Below, one piece after another: positions 58,217 through 64,000 of a stretch of DNA of 64,000 nucleotides. This stretch comes from Aquatica leii. Taxonomy: Eukaryota; Arthropoda; Insecta; Coleoptera; Lampyridae. The position numbers and the translations under genes are program-made. Below the pieces are notes generated by a model. That model saw nothing but the letters and a program-made list of their open reading frames with translations. It was not told where the DNA came from and did no database searches. Numbering within the stretch: position 1 is the first letter of the stretch; every line of letters begins with the position of its first letter. Location of the stretch: positions 60,226,093 through 60,290,092 of the forward strand of contig CM069437.1 of NCBI GenBank assembly GCA_035610365.1. The letters are read 5' to 3'.

Positions 58217-61200
58217 GTGGTCCCTTCAATACAGTTAGAATGACGTGACGTCATCATGGAAATTTTCTCAATATAAATAAACTAGTTTTACTATCTCCAT
58301 ATTCATGAAACAGGTGTGGATGTTCAGAAAACGCTAATGACGATTACGGAAGAATTAAATTACATCACAAAAATAGGAAACAACGTTTATCCAATTAAGA
58401 CCCACAAAAATAATAAAAACACTTCGCCCAATACTCGCATTGATGCGTCTGAATAATTAGCAATGAAAGTCTCGTTACACAGATAATTTTTCTGTCATCG
58501 AACTTCAATGTCAACTTTTTTCGAATCGATAGTAATCTTCCCAAAGTGGGCGTTCCGAGCATAAATCTTATACGGTGCAAACATTATGCCAAAGCACTTT
58601 TAACATAACAAATTGTCCATTTCGCAAATATTCCATTGTTTGGCCCGAAATTCAGTCTTTAGAATGATTTTTGTATTCAATGCTTGCATTCAATACGTGG
58701 TTCAATTTATCCACTAGAAAGATATGTACTTAAAAAACATTTTCAATTTTAAAGTAGCAGACACGTGGCGGTGACTCAACTCACTACGATAATACGAGGA
58801 AATTAAATCGCATCATCAAAATAAAAGTTGCTTCTTACTGCAGCGAATCTTTCACAGGTAACACGTACGAATCAAAGTTTATTTACTCATTTATAACGGG
58901 AATGGTATACGATATTTAAAAATAAAGATATTACTGGGCGCAACGTTAGTTTTTAGATGCTGTCTCTATTAACGTCAAAAACAGAAGTGATATGTAAAAA
59001 TTCGGGACAAAATTCATACAGCACGCAAATTATATCAAAATGTTTTTAACAAAACAAGTTAACGTTAAATACACTGAAAATTATAAAAACAATTTTTTTA
59101 GTTAACTTAGAAAATAGAAGAACTATAATAAAATAATAAAAAACAAATCTAAAAAAATGTTTATTAAAAGAAATAAAACGCAAAATTAACAAACAAAAAT
59201 ATATATGTCTAATAATCCAACTAATCAATATATACTAAAAAAAACAAACAAACTATAAAAAATTTAAATAAAGCATTAAAACAAAGATTTTTTATTTTGG
59301 TAATATATTTCACTATTCTGAATAAAATTGTTTATTAGAGAAATAATTTTAGATTTATAAATTTGTTTACGTAGATTAAAGTTTTTTATATAAATATACT
59401 CAGATATTTTAATTAAATTTTATATTACTTTGCGTCAAAACGAGAATTCTAAAAATTATAAAAATTTGACACGTTAATGTTGTAATGTGAATCAGTTTTT
59501 TGTTTCACTAATGAACCTGGTTTTACTTAAAATTTTTAGTTTATATGTGCAATTACTTATTTTTGTTTTATTTGTACATTTTAATTATAAATTACAATCT
59601 AAAATTAAATTTTACAAAAGTAATATTGTAGTTTCATTAATTATAACATTTTTTTAAAATCTGTAATTTTAATTACTGCTAGTAAATAAAGCTTAAAATT
59701 TTTTAAATATTTTAAATTAAATTACTACGTCTTTTTCTAATTGTATTTATTTTTGGATCTGTCAAATTTGGGTAAGACTTGTCAGTGCCAGCATTAACAC
59801 ACAATCTTATTGGCTTTTGTATAACATTCTAACTAAATCAACAAAAGCTTTAACAAAGTTTTGATTTCATTAAATTAATTACAGTAAAAAAAAAACAAAT
59901 ACAAACACAATGTGTGTAAGATTTAAGGAATAAGTCGAGTAGATACGATAATGCAAATCGAATGACAAATAAATTTACGAGTTTTCAATTCACACCTGTA
60001 GGTATTGGAAAAATTGCATCCGGTCGGTAAAATTCGAGGATTTTCGCGCCTGTGCTGCCCTCGTTGGCCACCCCTTGCACTATTAGTCAGTTACGGGTGA
60101 TCTTCTAACAGCTTCGCTCTACCCGTTATTTTATCGTTAACTTACCGTTAATATCAACAATTTTAACGTTTATGTTAATTTCTACTATAATTAATTAAGT
60201 TCGTTTAGTTAAATTCTGAGTGTTTTTAAGAACTAGTCGCTGTTACGAATTTTGGTATTACCGTACAATTTTTCTTTTGCAATTAATACAATTTTTTTTA
60301 GTTTTATTTTATTTGTTTGTGCAAAAAAATTTAAATCAAAGTGCATATAGTCGATTGTCAATAATGTAGGCGATCGCCCACGATTTTACTTCTCTGGAAC
60401 TTGTTGATTCCGGACGCCTCGAAAATCTCCTTGAAATTAAATTGTCGCTAAGAGACATATATATTTTAGTACATTTAATAATTAATTATTTTAAAACGCT
60501 TAATTAAAATTACGAACGTTTTTTTAAATAATTTTCACACATACGAATTTTGACAGTGCGAGAATATTTCAATTTTAATTAAAAAGGAAATTTAATTTAA
60601 ATTATTCATAAGTTTTCTTGACATGCAAACTGATGAAATTATGATTTTAAATTATTCCACATTTTTTTTTATTGGAAAATATCATTCAAAAAAAAAACAA
60701 GTCAATAAATGAAAACTGATGAATGCAGAAATGCATAAAATCGATGAATTACAAGGGTTTTTAAATAAAATTTTTCTTTACTAACACAAAGCAATTTTAT
60801 AAAACGTGTTTAATGTTATTTATTGAATAATTTATTTTAAGTATAAATAAAAATACCAATATTTTTAAGCAATTTTTTTGTGTAATAGTCAATAACATTG
60901 TATACAAATTTATAATTTAATTAACTTTAAAAATATTAGACTGGTATTATACCATAATTGATAAACACTAAAACTTAAATTTGTTGTTTATAACAACACG
61001 TTTTATTACTCACAGCTTAATGGAAAAACGTTATATCACGTAACGTCACAACTAATTACTTACAGTGATTATTTAAACAATTCTCTAAGTAAGTCTACAC
61101 GAAGCAATTAAAAAAATACGTAAAACTTTCGCGTTGTATAAAATAAAAAATATTTTTTATTAAAGCAGAGCGTTTACCTACATTATTGACTAGATATTTT

Positions 61201-62589
61201 ATGCAATGTTTGATTTAGTTGATACAAAATAATTGTTTTTTAATTTTTAGTTAATCTATAATAACCAATGTGCTTTTTGTGGGATCAAGAAAAGTGATTA
61301 AACAAAAACATTTCAGTGTATTTGTGTAAAAGTCGAAGGAAAAACATGAAAATGGGCAAAGCTCGGCTGTAAAAATATTAAGTGTTATTGAAAAGTGCCT
61401 CAAGAAATATGGGTCATTGGTATTATCTTCAATAAAATCTTTTTCACTTACTAGCTTTATGACAAGTTACAGTAATAATTTAATTCAAATTTACAAACTA
61501 CTTGTGTATTACTTGATTTTACATCAGTTTATCTTTAACGTCATTGTTTATATATGACTTAACGTTAAAGTCTGCGTTATTTACGTTCATATGGAGTTGC
61601 ATGTGCATTGTTCATTAATTGCAGGAACTACATATTTCAAGTGTAAATGTTGAATTAATATTTATATATCTACAAGTTAACGCATTAGTTAACTAAATTT
61701 ATGGCAAAAGGTAAATTTTTTGTTCTAATTTTGCAACATACTGATTTGATAAAACCTAATTGTTTAGTTAAACCTCAAGAAGCGGTTACAATTTCTTTCA
61801 GAACGTAGAAAAAGTTAAAGTTAAAACTTTTAACATACAATTTACTTTATTTAAGTCGACGCAAATTGTATTAGCAAACATTATTTTGTCAAACTTTGTA
61901 TTACTACATATAATCACAACAATCATTCACACCAAAATGCATGACAATAATTACAATACTTTGATTTTAAGAATAACAAAAATTATTCTGACGTGATAGT
62001 GAAATGTTTGTACGTTAAATTTTGTCTTGAATGTCTAAAATGTTTTAAACCACGCCCTGTTTAAGACGACTTGATAAAGCATTTACCTTTTTAATACGAA
62101 AAGTTGTCAAAAAATACATTGTGATTTGATTCTGAATTAAGTTAAATTAAAAATGTACGGTAAAAAAAAAACTAATTTGATGATTTATAACATTTTGTAT
62201 GTCTTTAGCAAACCTTTAATTACATAACAGAAATTATAGACGTTTTGTAATTTTTTAATCGAAAAAAAACTATATCCTACTTTTTATTGATATCGATCGT
62301 AATAATACTTTTTTTAATTAAAATACCTATAAGTACGGTATTTTTTTAGAGCACACAAAATTGCGCAGAAATTTCTTAATTTTGAAATACTAGACGTCCT
62401 GGAAGCAACGCCAACCAAATCACTCCATACCATAATTTATTAATTTTTTATAACTAAAACTAAACCAAAAAAAAAAATTTTTAAAACAAATTTGACAGTT
62501 AATAAGTGCAACTGTAATAAATTGCAATAAGCAACATTATTGTGTATAATAGAATATTGTATAATTAAGATTTTTAGCTATTTATTGTC
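58217..62589. other. A+T-rich stretch; small LTR fragment; otherwise nothing recognised
   Basis: The reverse complement of 58590-58530 reads accgtataag and cggaacgcccacttt, matching the family A LTR start. About 60000-60130 is less A+T-rich (ttcgcgcctgtgctgccctc) without a recognisable gene. No supported ORF or RNA gene elsewhere. Confidence 0.45.
58530..58590 (-). repeat. Family A LTR start fragment, minus strand
   Basis: The reverse complement shares accgtataag and ggaacgcccactt with 17255-17285 and 39010-39050. Similarity beyond about 60 bp is weak. Confidence 0.45.
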
Positions 62590-64000
62590 GATTTAAACTT
62601 TTAAAATAGTAATAAATGCAGACAAGTATTGTTACAGCGTAAAACACCTTATTTAAACTTTATAATGCATAAGGTAATAAATTAATACTTGTCAGAAAGT
62701 GGGATTTGTTGCATTTATTACATATCCACATGCTCGTTCACATAATTACGCTGAGTTTTTAACTATTTAAGACATGGTAATACATACATATATTTATTGT
62801 TACGGTGTGGAACAAATAATTTAAACATTTAAATGCATAAACAGTAATTTGGGATAGAGTAATAAATGTATATTGAACAAAACAATAATGTTGCATTTTT
62901 CTAAGGTTTTTCCTATTTATAGTTACTTTTAACTTTCTAAGACATAGTAATAAATGCAAATAATTAGTTTTCACTTTCTCAGACATTATAATAATAACAG
63001 ATATGTATACTTATAATGTAATACAAGTTATTAAAACATTTTAATGCATTTACAATGGTTAGGAATAAGGTACTAAATTAAAAGATGTCAAAAAAATGCG
63101 ATTTATTGCATTTTTTACAGTTCTACATATTTACATTCGATTTTAACTGCTTAAAACATTTCTACGGTTTTGCATATTTATATTCGTTTTTATATTTCTA
63201 AGACATGCTAATAATTTCAGATAAATATTGTTACATTCTAAAACAAATTATTTAAAGTTTATACACATAGAAATAAATATTGTTATGCTGTAAAATAAAT
63301 TATTTAAACATTTAAATTTATTATCAGTAATTTGAAATTAGTTAGTAAATGTATATTAAACACAACAATGTAGCTTGTTGCATTTGTTTACGTTTTTGTT
63401 TGTTTTTAGTCGCTTTTAACTTCCTAAGACATAGTAGTAATAGCAGATAAGTATTGTGACAATACAAAACAAATTATGTCAACGTCTAAATGCATTTACA
63501 GCAATAAGGGATAGGGTAACAAATTGATACTTGCAAAAAAGTGTAATATGATGCTTTTTTGTTTTCATTTTTACATAATTACACTAAATTTTAACTGTTT
63601 AAAAAATGGTAATACATACACGTAAATATTGTTACGTTGTAAAACAAATTATTTAAACATTTAAATGCATTACTAGTAATTTGGGACTGAGTAATAAATA
63701 TATTTGAACATAATAATGTAGCTATTTGTAGTAATTGCAGATAAATATTGTTACATTCTAAAACAAATTATTTAAAGTTTATAATCCATTTGCAGTGGTA
63801 ATAAATTAATATTTTTCAAAAAGTGTGACTTGTTGCATTTTTACATTTCCACTTTTTTTTATTCGATTTTAACTATACCTAAGACATGTTAATAAATACA
63901 GATAAATATTGTTACGCAGTGAAATAAACAATTATAACATTTAAATGCATTAAAAGTAATTTAGGATTGGGTAATAAATGCATATTGAACATAATAATGT
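62590..64000. repeat. Irregular tandem array of A+T-rich units, open at right edge
   Basis: Two alternating unit types recur. One carries agataaatattgttac, taaaacaaattatttaaaca and tttaaatgcatt-a-agtaa, then gtaataaatg-atattgaaca (about 62776-62890, 63275-63370, 63605-63715 and 63885-64000). The other carries taaattaatacttg-caaaaa, gtg-gatttgttgcatttt and attcgattttaact (about 62670, 63065, 63520 and 63795). Spacing is uneven (about 280-480 bp), so units have been deleted or duplicated. The array continues past the window. Confidence 0.8.

Overview
The window looks like repeat-dominated nuclear DNA of an animal, most likely an arthropod and probably an insect. It is strongly A+T-rich by eye and has no bacterial-type gene layout. 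I recognise no host protein-coding gene. What I recognise is transposable elements and tandem repeats: one well-preserved Ty3/gypsy LTR retrotransposon, relics of three or four LINE lineages, two mariner relics, one piggyBac relic, fragments of an older LTR family, long inverted repeats, and tandem arrays at both window edges. That combination is typical of arthropod heterochromatin; the species cannot be named from sequence alone.

Layout: 1-4340 is a satellite array of about 174-bp monomers with a five-monomer (870-bp) higher-order period. 4341-10060 is A+T-rich with nothing recognisable except weak duplications. 10090-10610 is the end of an RTE-like LINE (+). 11690-12100 is a mariner transposase relic (-). 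17240-20220 holds an old, rearranged gypsy-type element: LTR end and Lys-type primer site on +, gag on -, then a polypurine tract and LTR start on +. 22040-27140 is a nearly complete but dead I/R1-group LINE (-), preceded by three 98-bp tandem units at its 5' end. 33330-34380 is a second mariner relic (+). 35650-36400 is the end of another R1-group LINE (-). 38100-38760 is a piggyBac relic (-). 39003-40140, 45770-45960 and 47560-48030 carry fragments of the old LTR family. 41299-41698 is a long inverted repeat. 42430-45120 is another LINE (-). 48600-48743 is a foldback containing a perfect 56-bp-arm palindrome. 48891-58134 is the intact gypsy element. 58217-62590 is featureless A+T-rich DNA. 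62590-64000 is an irregular tandem array running off the right edge.

The intact element is the centrepiece. It has 1921/1922-bp LTRs that differ, in my reading, only in four homopolymer runs, and a 4-bp target duplication (agtt). It has a primer-binding site, gag, pol (protease, reverse transcriptase, RNase H, integrase) and a polypurine tract, but no env. Gag and pol overlap by 19 bp in the -1 relation. The overlap contains a textbook slippery heptamer (GGGAAAC) in the right phase, followed after 8 nt by a 10-bp stem with one bulged base. Pol has no ATG and is preceded directly by a stop, so it is almost certainly made by -1 ribosomal frameshifting. The element split a small open frame that becomes continuous when the insertion is removed.

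No clearly novel defence or metabolic system is visible. The most interesting items are the frameshift signal and recent activity of the gypsy element, the structured 3' leader of that element, the perfect palindrome with a related copy elsewhere, the satellite higher-order structure, the LINE 5' monomers, and the bias of dead transposons to the minus strand, which would fit a piRNA-cluster-like locus.
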